Positions 16,629-23,012 of a stretch of 64,000 nucleotides of DNA are shown here, in pieces. Each line of letters starts with the position of its first letter. Positions within the stretch are counted from its first letter, which is position 1. A model generated the notes under the pieces. That model saw only the letters and a program-made list of their open reading frames with translations, was not told the DNA's origin and did not search any database. A program made the position numbers and the translations under genes. Source of the DNA: TK10-74A sp965217625 (GTDB lineage: Bacteria > Chloroflexota > Dehalococcoidia > Bin125); assembly GCA_965217625.1 (NCBI GenBank), contig OZ244557.1, positions 62,001 through 126,000 of the forward strand, written 5' to 3'.

Positions 16629-17072
16629 CTAGCGCCCCGTCGAGCCGAAGCCGCCCCCACCGCGCTCCGTCTCCCCCAACTCCTCCACCTCCTCCACCGC
16701 CGACAGCGCCACCGGCGCGACCACCAGCTGCGCGATCCGATCCCCCTGCCGCACGCGGAAGCGCCCCTCGCCGGACCAGCGCATGTTCACCAGCACCTCG
16801 CCGCGGTAGTCCGCGTCCACCGTCCCGAAGGCCACCACGACGCCCCGCCGCGACAGCCCCGAGCGCGGCCGGACCTGCACCTCGTAGCCGGGCGGCGTCT
16901 CGATCGCCAAGCCCGTCGGGATCAACTGGGGCGTGTCGTCGAGCAGCGCCTGGCCGTCGGCCGCGCCGAAGTCGGCGAACACGTCCAGCCCCGAGCTGTG
17001 CGGCGTCGCCCGGCGGGGCAGCCGGGCAGTCTCGCGCAGTCGGCGGACGCGCAGCGGCGGCGGCGTCAGCAC
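16629..17072 (-). CDS. dut: dUTP diphosphatase
   Basis: The 147-residue trimeric dUTPase hydrolyses dUTP to dUMP and pyrophosphate, keeping uracil out of DNA. All five motifs are present: SSGLDVFA (1), RPRSGLSRRG (2), GTVDADYRGEV with the catalytic Asp (3), GDRIAQLVV (4) and the Gly-rich GGGGFGSTG near the C-terminus (5). The start GTG 17072 overlaps the end of the DUF309 gene by seven bases. It complements the uracil-DNA glycosylase at 1023. Confidence 0.95.
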   Translation of the reverse strand: MLTPPPLRVRRLRETARLPRRATPHSSGLDVFADFGAADGQALLDDTPQLIPTGLAIETPPGYEVQVRPRSGLSRRGVVVAFGTVDADYRGEVLVNMRWSGEGRFRVRQGDRIAQLVVAPVALSAVEEVEELGETERGGGGFGSTGR

Positions 17073-17515
17073 GACGGCTCTCCCGGCAGCCAGCGGAATC
17101 GCGGCAGCGCGTCGCGCGGGTAGGCGTCGAGCCAGGCGATGTCGCGGCCCGCCGCCAGCGCCCGCCGCCGCGACGCCTCATCGATCGTCGCGGCCACGTC
17201 GACCCCCAGGTAGTGCGGCGCGTACCACTCGAGCTTCTCCACCCCCGCGCCCAGCAGGATCTGCACGCCGCGCGGCCGCCGCGTCACCGTCCAGTGGTGG
17301 AACCCCGCCGCGATCTGAATCAGGCCCTGGTAGAACGAGCGGATCGACCGCGGCTCCTCCTGCCAAACCTCCTCCCAGGCCTCGTGGGCGTCCCAGAAGC
17401 GCCGCGCGTCGAACAGGGCCGCGCCCTCGCGCAGGCCCGCCCGCGCCGCCTCGCCGACGCCCGGCTCCAGCGCGAGCTGCTCCGCCCGCGTCGGGAACGA
17501 CACCACGACCGCCAT
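17066..17515 (-). CDS. DUF309 family protein
   Basis: The 149-residue helical protein carries the DUF309 hallmark F-D-A-R-R-F-W-D-A-H-E-A-W-E-E-V-W (about residues 35-51), then YQGLIQIAAGFHHWTVTRRP and KLEWYAPHYLGVD. The histidines and acidic residues suggest metal binding, but no activity is established for the family. It is transcribed with dut, which it overlaps. Confidence 0.9.
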   Translation of the reverse strand: MAVVVSFPTRAEQLALEPGVGEAARAGLREGAALFDARRFWDAHEAWEEVWQEEPRSIRSFYQGLIQIAAGFHHWTVTRRPRGVQILLGAGVEKLEWYAPHYLGVDVAATIDEASRRRALAAGRDIAWLDAYPRDALPRFRWLPGEPSC

Positions 17516-17577
17516 CCGGCTCTCCTCGCTCGCGCTCGCCCTTTGACGACGACCCCAGGCTAGCGCAGACTCCGGGT

Positions 17578-18078
17578 ATGCCCGGCTCCCCCTCCGCCAA
17601 CGACCCCGACGCCCTGCGCGCCGTCCTCGCCGAGAACCTGGCCGAACTCAGCGCCCTGCTCGACGGCGTCTCCACCGCCGACCTGGACGTCCGCCTGGGC
17701 GACGCGGAGTGGTCGGTGCGCGAGATCGTGCTGCATCTGCTGCATGCCGAGCGCTGGCTGCTGCCCCAGCTCACCGAGCTGCGACGCGCCGTCGCGCCGG
17801 GGCTGCCGCTCCCCCCCGCCGACGTCGTCGCGCTGCCCACGCCCGAGCAGCGCCCTGAGGAGAACGAGTTGCGCTGGGCCGTCGGCGCCGTCCGCGCCGA
17901 GACCGTGGCCCTGCTCGACGGCATGACCGCCGCCCAACTGCGTGAGCCCGCCAACCTCGACCTCGACGGCGAGACGGTCGATATGTCCTTCCGCACCATG
18001 CTGCTCACCGCCGCCGACCACCAGTTGTTCCACGTGCGCCAGATCGAGCGCACGCTCGGTCGCGCCGCGCGCCGCTGA
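17578..18078 (+). CDS. DinB-like superfamily protein
   Basis: The 166-residue protein is a DinB/YfiT four-helix bundle: LRAVLAENLAELSALLDGVS, GDAEWSVREIVLHLLHAERW, then the long helix with DHQLFHVRQIERTLGR, where His residues of such folds bind a metal. DinB-like proteins are often thiol-dependent transferases. The hexamer CAGACT lies exactly six bases upstream of ATG 17578, so it may be leaderless. A 26-base stretch over its 3' end is duplicated at 18477. Confidence 0.85.
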   Translation: MPGSPSANDPDALRAVLAENLAELSALLDGVSTADLDVRLGDAEWSVREIVLHLLHAERWLLPQLTELRRAVAPGLPLPPADVVALPTPEQRPEENELRWAVGAVRAETVALLDGMTAAQLREPANLDLDGETVDMSFRTMLLTAADHQLFHVRQIERTLGRAARR

Positions 18079-18086
18079 TCGTCGGC
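18061..18086. repeat. Direct repeat spanning the DinB gene 3' end, left copy
   Basis: This 26-base stretch, which includes the DinB stop codon, recurs at 18477-18502 with a single mismatch. The two copies bracket the coiled-coil gene at 18132. Confidence 0.7.
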
Positions 18087-18131
18087 GGGGTCGCCTGCGG
18101 ACGTTCGGCGTGATCCGGGCGCGTTCCGACG

Positions 18132-18404
18132 CTAAGTGAGCCGGAGAATGGCGGCCAGGATGGCGGCGATGGCGACACCCAAGCTGAGTATCCGCCAAGT
18201 CTGCTGGTGGATCGCGCGCTCAATGTCGCCGCGCAACTCCAAGCGCAGGCGGTCGATGTCGCCGCGCAAGTCTGCGCCGAGGCGGTCGATGTCTCCGCGC
18301 AACGCCACGCCGAGGCGGTCGATGTCGCCGCGCAACGCCACGCGCAGGCGGTCGATGTCGCCATGCGTCGCTGGGTCGGAGTCGGAGGCCGAGTGGGCTG
18401 CCAT
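18132..18404 (-). CDS. Tail-anchored coiled-coil protein with 11-residue repeats (copy 2)
   Basis: After a short polar head (MAAHSASDSDPATH) come five near-perfect 11-residue units of the type GDIDRLRVALR, encoded by 33-base DNA repeats. A membrane anchor follows (ILSLGVAIAAILAAILRLT). Hendecad repeats favour a nearly straight or right-handed coiled coil. The head conserved in copies 1 and 3 is missing. The start ATG 18404 has only a weak AGGA upstream. It is bracketed by copies of the DinB 3' end. Confidence 0.75.
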   Translation of the reverse strand: MAAHSASDSDPATHGDIDRLRVALRGDIDRLGVALRGDIDRLGADLRGDIDRLRLELRGDIERAIHQQTWRILSLGVAIAAILAAILRLT

Positions 18405-18476
18405 GCCGCAATCCTACCCGAAACGCGTCCCCCGGCGCCCCCGCGGCCCCGGACAGTCTGCGCCCATGCTCCCCAG

Positions 18477-18502
18477 CGCGCCGCCCGCCGCTGATCGTCG
18501 GC
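18477..18502. repeat. Direct repeat spanning the DinB gene 3' end, right copy
   Basis: This copy of 18061-18086 differs at one of 26 positions. It contains a relic of the DinB stop codon but no gene. It sits just upstream of the promoter of the CoA-ligase-like gene. Confidence 0.7.
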
Positions 18503-18513
18503 CGGCGCCGGGC

Positions 18514-18519
18514 TAGGCT
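18514..18519 (+). promoter_or_regulatory. -10 hexamer TAGGCT, leaderless promoter
   Basis: TAGGCT is followed by six bases and then ATG 18526. No ribosome site is present. Confidence 0.5.
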
Positions 18520-18525
18520 GCCCCC

Positions 18526-19974
18526 ATGCCGACCACCGCCCTCTCCGGCCGCGACGCGCTGGCCGCCGCCTTCCGCCCCCGCTCGGTGGCCGTCGCCGGC
18601 GTCTCCACCCGCGCCAAGGCCAACTTCAATGGCATGCGCTGGTTCAAGCTCGTGCGCCGCTACGGTGTCGTCGAGCGCTGGTACGGGCTCAACCCGCGCG
18701 GCGGCGCCACGCGCTCGGGCGTCCCCCTCTACCCCAGCCTGCGCGACGTCCCCGACGACCAGATCGACCTCGTCATCTCCGTCATCCCCGCCCACGCCGT
18801 CCTCGACCTGCTCGACCAGGCCGCCGAGAAAGGCGTCAAGGTCCTCCACCTCGTGACCGCCGGCTTCGGCGAGACCGGCCTGACCGAGCGCGCCGCCCTC
18901 GAAGCGGAGCTGCTGCGACGCGCCCGCGCCTATGGCATCCGGCTGCTGGGGCCCAACTGCATGGGCATCCACACGCCCATCGGCGGCGTCAGCTGGCTGG
19001 AGGACGCCGACCCCACGCCCGGCCGCATCGCCATGCTCTCGCAGAGCGGCGCCAACGCCAGCGAGACCGTCATGCGCGCCGAGTCCCGCGCCCTGCACTT
19101 CAGCGACGTCGCCTCCTACGGCAACGCCATCGATCTCAACGAGTCCGACCTGCTCGAATACCTCGCCGACGACCCCGGCACCGACATCGTGCTCGCCTAC
19201 CTGGAGGGCATCAAGGACGGGCGCCGCTTCCTGCCCCTGGCCCGCCGCCTCGCCGCCCGCAAGCCCTTCGCCGTGCTCAAGGGCGGCGCGACCGAGGCCG
19301 GCACGCGCGCCGTCGCCAGCCACACCGGCAGCCTGGCCGGCTCGGCCGCCGTCTGGGGCGGCGTCGTCCGCCAGGCCCGGCTGATCGACGCCGCCAGCCC
19401 CGACGAACTCCTCGACCTCGCCGTCACCGTGCAGCGGCTGCCCGGACTGCGCGGGCCGCGCGTCGCCCTCGTCGGGCGCGGCGGCGGCTACTCGGTGCTC
19501 GCCGCCGACGCCGTCGCCCGCGCCGGTCTCGAACTCCCGCCCCTGCGCGAGGCCACCAGCGAGCGCCTCGCCGCCCACCTGCCCCCGGCCGGCAACAGCA
19601 TCCGCAACCCCGTCGACTCCGACATCGCCTGGGACGCCGACGGCTTCCTCCCCGCCCTCGGCGTCGTCGGCGCCGACCCCGGCATCGACGTCGTGCTGCT
19701 GCAGGCCAACGTCGACAACCTCCCCACCGGCGGCGTCGCCGCCGACGCCGGCTTCGCCGAGGGCCTGCGCGACCGCCTCCTCGAGGCCCGCGACGCCAGC
19801 CCGGTCCCGCTGGCCGTCGTGCTGCGCGCCCCCCGCACCGCCGCCGGCGTCGATCTGGCTCGGCGCATCCACGGCGAGCTGGGCCGCGCCGGCGTCGCCA
19901 CCTACGACTCCGTCCCGGCCGCCGCCCTCGCCCTGCGCCGCTACCTCGACTGGCGCGCCGCCACCGGCAACTAG
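18526..19974 (+). CDS. CoA-binding / acyl-CoA ligase (NDP-forming) alpha-like protein
   Basis: The 482-residue protein has a CoA-binding Rossmann domain (FRPRSVAVAGVSTR, LNPRGG, YPSLRDVPDDQIDLVISVIP) and two succinyl-CoA-synthetase-like ligase domains. RLLGPNCMGIHTP and the segment ASHTGSLAG, the phosphohistidine-loop region, are present. NDP-forming acyl-CoA synthetases interconvert acyl-CoA plus ADP with acid, CoA and ATP. The ATP-grasp beta half is not fused and no gene for it is adjacent, so it needs a distant partner or has another role. Transcription appears leaderless. Confidence 0.83.
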   Translation: MPTTALSGRDALAAAFRPRSVAVAGVSTRAKANFNGMRWFKLVRRYGVVERWYGLNPRGGATRSGVPLYPSLRDVPDDQIDLVISVIPAHAVLDLLDQAAEKGVKVLHLVTAGFGETGLTERAALEAELLRRARAYGIRLLGPNCMGIHTPIGGVSWLEDADPTPGRIAMLSQSGANASETVMRAESRALHFSDVASYGNAIDLNESDLLEYLADDPGTDIVLAYLEGIKDGRRFLPLARRLAARKPFAVLKGGATEAGTRAVASHTGSLAGSAAVWGGVVRQARLIDAASPDELLDLAVTVQRLPGLRGPRVALVGRGGGYSVLAADAVARAGLELPPLREATSERLAAHLPPAGNSIRNPVDSDIAWDADGFLPALGVVGADPGIDVVLLQANVDNLPTGGVAADAGFAEGLRDRLLEARDASPVPLAVVLRAPRTAAGVDLARRIHGELGRAGVATYDSVPAAALALRRYLDWRAATGN

Positions 19975-19991
19975 CCCGCCCGCCCGGCCGC

Positions 19992-19997
19992 TAGGCT
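19992..19997 (+). promoter_or_regulatory. -10 hexamer TAGGCT, leaderless promoter for nfo
   Basis: TAGGCT lies six bases before ATG 20004, the same spacing as at 18514, and there is no ribosome site. Confidence 0.5.
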
Positions 19998-20003
19998 GTC
20001 GTC

Positions 20004-20942
20004 ATGCCCTCCAGTAGCCCCGCCGCCCGCCCCATCCTCGGCGCGCACGTGTCGAGCGCCGGCCACATCGACCTCGCCGCCGACCACGCCAAGAGCCTGC
20101 GCGCCGAGGCCGTGCAGGTCTTCGGCGCGGCCCCCCAGCAGTGGCGACGCAAGCAGCACCCCGAGCCGGACGTCGAGGCGTTCCGCAGCCGCATGCGCGA
20201 CGCCGGCGTGGGCCCCAACTTCATCCACGGCATCTACCTGGTGAACCTGGCCACCGCCGACCCCGAGCACCTGCGCAAGGGCGTCGAGTCGCTCACGGCC
20301 GACATGCGGCTGGCCGGCGGGCTGGGCGTGGCCGGCGTCATCTTCCACGTCGGCAGCCACAAGGGCCTCGGCTTCGGCGCCGTGCTGCCGCGGGTCGCCG
20401 GGGCCATCCGCGAGGTGCTGGCCGAGTCGCCGCCCGACGTCTGGCTCTGCCTTGAGAACAACGCCGGCGCGGGCGACAGCATCGGCTCGCGCTTCGCTGA
20501 GCTGGGCGCGATCCGCGACGCCGCCGGCGACGCCCGCGTCCGCGTCTGCTTCGACACCTGCCACGCCTTCGCCGCCGGCTACGACCTGACCGACGCCGCC
20601 GCCCTCGACGCCGCCCTGGCCGAGTTCGACCGCGAGGTCGGCGCCGACGCGCTCGTCGCCGTGCACGCCAACGACTCGAAGACGCCGCTCGGCTCGGGTC
20701 GCGACCGGCACGAGAACCTGGGCTGGGGGAGCATCGGCCTCGACGGCTTCCGCAACCTGCTCGCCCGCGACGCCTTCCGCGCCGCCACCTGGCTGCTGGA
20801 GGTGCCCGGCTACAAGGGCGGCGGCCCCGACCGGCTCAGCCTGCGGGTCCTCAAGGCCCTGCGCGACGGCGGCCCGCTGCCCCGCATCCCCCGCAAGCCC
20901 AAGGTCGTCAAGAAGGTCGCGGCCAAGAAGCGGTCTAGGTGA
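20004..20942 (+). CDS. nfo: Endonuclease IV (AP endonuclease)
   Basis: The 312-residue TIM-barrel nuclease cleaves DNA 5' of abasic sites in base excision repair. The trinuclear zinc site motifs are visible in order: GAHVSSAG, FIHGIYLVNLA, FHVGSHKG, CLENNAGAG, CFDTCHAFAAGYD, VHANDSKTPLGSGRDRHENL and LEVPGYKG. A Lys/Arg-rich tail (KPKVVKKVAAKKRSR) extends beyond the core. The stop overlaps the convergent coiled-coil gene by eight bases. With the glycosylase and dUTPase it forms a dispersed uracil-repair set. Confidence 0.95.
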   Translation: MPSSSPAARPILGAHVSSAGHIDLAADHAKSLRAEAVQVFGAAPQQWRRKQHPEPDVEAFRSRMRDAGVGPNFIHGIYLVNLATADPEHLRKGVESLTADMRLAGGLGVAGVIFHVGSHKGLGFGAVLPRVAGAIREVLAESPPDVWLCLENNAGAGDSIGSRFAELGAIRDAAGDARVRVCFDTCHAFAAGYDLTDAAALDAALAEFDREVGADALVAVHANDSKTPLGSGRDRHENLGWGSIGLDGFRNLLARDAFRAATWLLEVPGYKGGGPDRLSLRVLKALRDGGPLPRIPRKPKVVKKVAAKKRSR

Positions 20943-21354
20943 ACTTCACGACGGCGACGGCGACCGCCACGAGGGCGATGGTGAACCCGGCGGCCCGCAA
21001 CTGGATCGCGTACATCTCGGCCCGCATGGCCTGCATTTCCGTCCGCATCGACTGCAGGCCCTCCCGGAGTTCGCCCCGCAGCGCTGCCATTTCCTCGCGC
21101 AGCGCCCCCACCTCGTCGTGGAGTTCGCCCCGCAGCCCCGCCAGCCCGTCGTGGAGTTCGGTCCGCAGCGACGCCACTTCGTGATGAAGTTCGCCCCGCA
21201 GCGCCCCGACGTCCTCGCGCAGCCCCATGACGTCGTCGCGCCCCGGCGTGACCGCCTCCCCGATCACGGCCGCGATCGTCTCGGCCGCGGCCGACGGCTG
21301 GTCCGCCTCGTCGCGGAGACGCTGGGCCGCCCGCAGGGTGTCGAATATCGCCAT
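20935..21354 (-). CDS. Tail-anchored coiled-coil protein (copy 3), DUF1640-like
   Basis: The start is ATG 21354 rather than 21360, because a TAGGCT hexamer then sits exactly six bases upstream and the N-terminus MAIFDTLRAAQRLRDEADQP aligns with copy 1. The 139-residue protein has the conserved head with ETIAAVIGEAVT, then a long stalk of 7- and 11-residue units (LRGELHDEVASLRTELHDGL and so on). A C-terminal anchor follows (GFTIALVAVAVAVVKFT). Its 3' end overlaps nfo. A truncated copy lies immediately upstream. Confidence 0.8.
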   Translation of the reverse strand: MAIFDTLRAAQRLRDEADQPSAAAETIAAVIGEAVTPGRDDVMGLREDVGALRGELHHEVASLRTELHDGLAGLRGELHDEVGALREEMAALRGELREGLQSMRTEMQAMRAEMYAIQLRAAGFTIALVAVAVAVVKFT

Positions 21355-21360
21355 GCGCAT

Positions 21361-21366
21361 AGCCTA
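21361..21366 (-). promoter_or_regulatory. -10 hexamer TAGGCT, leaderless promoter for the coiled-coil gene
   Basis: On the minus strand TAGGCT is followed by six bases and ATG 21354. This spacing decides the start codon. Confidence 0.5.
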
Positions 21367-21384
21367 CACGACCGCGCCGCCCCC

Positions 21385-21431
21385 GCCCGCCTAGACGCGC
21401 TGCGCCCCGTCCGGCCCCGGTACCGAGACCG
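21385..21431. repeat. Copy of the LysR gene 3' end
   Basis: These 47 bases match 21633-21679, the genuine end of the LysR gene (encoding the tail APGPYGARRV), at about 42 positions. The relic separates the full coiled-coil gene from the truncated one. Confidence 0.7.
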
Positions 21432-21442
21432 CAAGAGACGTT

Positions 21443-21628
21443 CTAGGTGAGCTTCGCGACGGCGACGGCGACCGCCACGAGGGCGATGGCGATGCCGAAG
21501 AGCCGGAGCAGGAGCCCGCGCATCTCGGACTGAAAGTCGGCCCGCATGGCCTGCATGCTTTCCCGGAACTCGGCCTGCCGGGCCAGCATGTCCTCGCGCA
21601 GGGCCGCTGCCTCGTCGTGCACTTTCGC
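21443..21628 (-). pseudogene. 5'-truncated coiled-coil gene (copy 4)
   Basis: The frame encodes the stalk and anchor only: HDEAAALREDMLARQAEFRE through GIAIALVAVAVAVAKLT. It aligns with the last 60 residues of copy 3 (HDEVGALREEM to VAVAVVKFT), and the last 50 bases of the two genes are nearly identical. The conserved FDTLRAAQRLRDE head and any promoter are missing. It appears to be the debris of a tandem duplication between two copies of the LysR 3' end. Confidence 0.7.
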
Positions 21629-21632
21629 CCCT

Positions 21633-21679
21633 GCCCGCCTAGACGCGCCGCGCCCCGTACGGCCCCGGCGCCGCGACCG
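21633..21679. repeat. LysR gene 3' end, parent copy of the relic at 21385
   Basis: This is the partner of 21385-21431. It overlaps the stop codon of the LysR gene and the 3' untranslated region. Confidence 0.65.
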
Positions 21680-22586
21680 GCGCCTCAGGGTTCGCATACT
21701 CGAAGCCGTAGATCTCGTCGAGCAGCGCCAGCAGCGCCATCATCGCGCGGCTCTGCAGCCGCCGCTTGCGATAGATCAGCGCGATCCGCCGCCGCAGCGG
21801 CTCCGTGCCCGCGATCTCGATCGCGACCAGCGTCCGCGCCTCCAGCTCGTGCGCCACGGCGACGCGCGGCAGGAAGGCCAGCCCCAGCCCCCGCATCACC
21901 AGGTGCTTCGCCATCTCCAGGCTGTCGACGTCGAGGCTCTGCCGCGGCGCGATCCCGCGCTCGCGGAAGATCGCCTGACTGATCGCGTGGTACGACGAGT
22001 CGACGTCGAAGAAGATGACCGGCTCCAGCGCCAGATCGGCGACGGTCGTGGGGCCGCGCTGGGCCAGCGGGTGCCGCGACCCCGCCATCAGCGCGATGTC
22101 GTCCTCGTACAGCGGCACCGTCTCGATGTCGGGGTGCGTCAGGTAGCGCTCGAAGCCCACCTGCACCTCGTCGGCCAGCACCATCGCCTGCACTTCCTCC
22201 GAGCGCCCCGTGCGGATCGACACCTCCACGGCCGGATAGCGCTCGCTGAACTGCTGCAGGATGCTCGGCAGCACGTACGTGCCCACGGTCGGGGCCGTGC
22301 CGATGGTCAGGTGGCCGCTGTTCACGTCGCGCAGGCCGGCCAGGGCGTCGCGCCCCTCCTCGACCGCCCGCAGCGCGCGCTGCGCGTAGGGCAGGAACGC
22401 CTCGCCCGCGTCGGTCATGCGGATGGTGCGGCCCAGCCGCTCGAACAGCGGCTCACCGAGTTCCCGCTCCAGCGCCTGGATGCGCGCCGTGACCGTGGGC
22501 TGCGTCAGGTACAGCGACTCCGCCGCCCGCGAAAACGAGAGCTTCGTCGCCACCCGCACGAAGGCTTCGAGCCGCGCGATCTCCAC
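21639..22586 (-). CDS. LysR-family transcriptional regulator
   Basis: GTG 22586 is chosen because GGGAG lies seven bases upstream; a TATACT about 50 bases before it is a plausible -10. The 315-residue protein has the N-terminal winged helix (MEIARLEAFVRVATKLSFSR, AAESLYLTQPTVTARIQALE, LFERLGRTIRMTDAGE) and a type 2 periplasmic-binding-like effector domain (LTIGTAPTVGTYVLPSILQQ onward). It may control its own gene or the divergent Tat-lipoprotein gene; the effector is unknown. Confidence 0.92.
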   Translation of the reverse strand: MEIARLEAFVRVATKLSFSRAAESLYLTQPTVTARIQALERELGEPLFERLGRTIRMTDAGEAFLPYAQRALRAVEEGRDALAGLRDVNSGHLTIGTAPTVGTYVLPSILQQFSERYPAVEVSIRTGRSEEVQAMVLADEVQVGFERYLTHPDIETVPLYEDDIALMAGSRHPLAQRGPTTVADLALEPVIFFDVDSSYHAISQAIFRERGIAPRQSLDVDSLEMAKHLVMRGLGLAFLPRVAVAHELEARTLVAIEIAGTEPLRRRIALIYRKRRLQSRAMMALLALLDEIYGFEYANPEAPVAAPGPYGARRV

Positions 22587-22755
22587 TGCGCGCTCCCGTC
22601 CCGCATCCGCGCCCGCGCGTCCCCGCGTCGAGGGATGCAAGTATAGGCCGACGGGTGCGCCGTATCGACAGGCCCGATGGGAGCTGCCGGGATCGCACGC
22701 AGAGCTGCCGCCGCGCCGCACCGGCGCGACCAGGCCCTGCCCACATCGGGCGCGA

Positions 22756-22826
22756 CCTCACCCCCGAACCCCCTCTCCAACTGAACCGCTGGAGAGGGGG
22801 AACCGGAAGGGGCCAGGGATGAGGTT
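22756..22826. repeat. REP-like intergenic hairpin of the CCCTCTCC type
   Basis: An inverted repeat CCCCCTCTCCA / TGGAGAGGGGG (22769-22779 and 22790-22800) lies within a larger imperfect palindrome that starts ACCTCACCCCC and ends GATGAGGTT. Related units are arrayed at 25290-25533 on the other side of the binding-protein gene. Such elements are dispersed in many genomes and often act as bidirectional terminators or mRNA-stabilising stems. Confidence 0.75.
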
Positions 22827-22899
22827 CCCACGCCCTAAACGGACGAAAACCCCGTCAACGGGCGAAAATTTTACACGCAGGTTACCTTAATTAACATGT

Positions 22900-22933
22900 T
22901 GGACATAACGGGGGGGGGGGGGGGTCCTATCAG
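22900..22933 (+). promoter_or_regulatory. Promoter-like region with a 15-base poly(G) spacer tract
   Basis: A TGGACA -35-like hexamer (22900-22905) and a TATCAG -10-like hexamer (22928-22933) are separated by 22 bases that contain an uninterrupted run of 15 G (22910-22924). The upstream 50 bases are unusually AT-rich for this genome (TTAATTAACATGTT). Changes in run length would change the -35/-10 spacing, as known for phase-variable promoters such as Neisseria porA. The hexamer match is only fair. The rest of the 22587-23012 gap holds the LysR promoter and the REP hairpin and no gene. Confidence 0.4.
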
Positions 22934-23012
22934 AACGTCTTAGACTACACGCGTGCTCGTGCACCGAGCGGTCCCACAACGGGACAGCCGGGAATCCAGA
23001 AAGGGGATTGTC

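Noticed and set aside
20935..21360. Start of coiled-coil copy 3 at ATG 21360
   Set aside because: ATG 21354 aligns with the paralogue at 10044 and has the six-base spacing from TAGGCT; 21360 would have zero spacing.
22953..23012. Upstream extension of the binding-protein gene
   Set aside because: The extra 20 codons would put the twin-arginine signal away from the N-terminus, and a ribosome site lies before ATG 23013.
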